Part shown: positions 13,736-13,766 of the stretch, one piece after another
How the letters are laid out: each line of letters begins with the position of its first letter
How positions within the stretch are numbered: position 1 is the stretch's first letter
Assembly: GCA_002407855.1 (NCBI GenBank)
Contig: DHPF01000013.1
Span: 9,458-23,223, forward strand
DNA length: 13,766 nucleotides
Origin: Bacteroidales bacterium UBA5371
GTDB lineage: Bacteria; Bacteroidota; Bacteroidia; Bacteroidales; P3
Direction of reading: 5' to 3'
Program-made: the position numbers and the translations under genes
The notes under the pieces: generated by a model
Database searches by the model: none
Told to the model about the DNA's origin: nothing
What the model saw: only the letters and a program-made list of their open reading frames with translations

Positions 13736-13766
13736 CAAAAGTGTTACGGCGTATCACTATAAGCGT
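13736..13766. repeat. Start of a second palindrome array, cut by the right edge
   Basis: CAAAAGTGTTACGGCGTA at 13736-13753 is identical to 6605-6622 at the start of the first array. The unit here is GTTACGGCGTATC (13743-13755), followed by a nine-base spacer ACTATAAGC and the first two bases, GT, of a next unit at 13765. That reproduces the 22-base period of the first array exactly. The element therefore occurs at least twice in this genome segment, both times in intergenic DNA and in the same orientation. Confidence 0.8.

Overview
The window is an AT-rich, gene-dense stretch of chromosome from a Bacteroidota bacterium, most likely order Bacteroidales. The evidence is the purH-mreB neighbourhood, a glsA/glsB-type glycine-lipid pair, an OmpA/PorT-like small beta-barrel, a GT9 with the Bacteroidota-style C-terminal cysteine cluster, weak or absent Shine-Dalgarno sequences, and promoters of the TAnnTTTGC type. 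The species cannot be named from the sequence.

Layout. (1) 1-6303, minus strand: a tightly packed run glsA, glsB, engB, pfkA, purH, mreB, followed by the first codons of another gene leaving the left edge. It combines membrane aminolipid synthesis, ribosome-assembly GTPase, glycolysis, purine synthesis and cell-shape control. (2) 6304-7030: a 727-bp divergent intergenic region with no gene. It holds a striking array of six 13-bp palindromes at a 22-23-bp period, a separate 12-bp inverted repeat, and promoters pointing both ways. (3) 7031-7645, plus: a secreted outer-membrane beta-barrel. It ends five bases from the convergent operon next to it. (4) 7651-11574, minus: sufB, a GT9 glycosyltransferase, mazG and a metallo-beta-lactamase-fold hydrolase, read in that order. 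(5) 11575-12134: a second gene-poor stretch with a 42-bp imperfect tandem duplication and two promoters. (6) 12135-13670, plus: a small cassette with two cysteine-patterned lipoproteins flanking a five-helix MauE/DoxX-like membrane protein fused to a thioredoxin-like domain. (7) 13736-13766: a second palindrome array starts, in the same register as the first, and runs off the right edge.

Two things look least described. The first is the dispersed 22-bp-period palindrome array, which can also fold as one long nested hairpin. The second is the lipoprotein / MauE-thioredoxin / lipoprotein cassette, which resembles a dedicated periplasmic thiol-redox module with its own substrates. The other genes are recognisable housekeeping functions. 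All family assignments come from reading motifs, with no database search.
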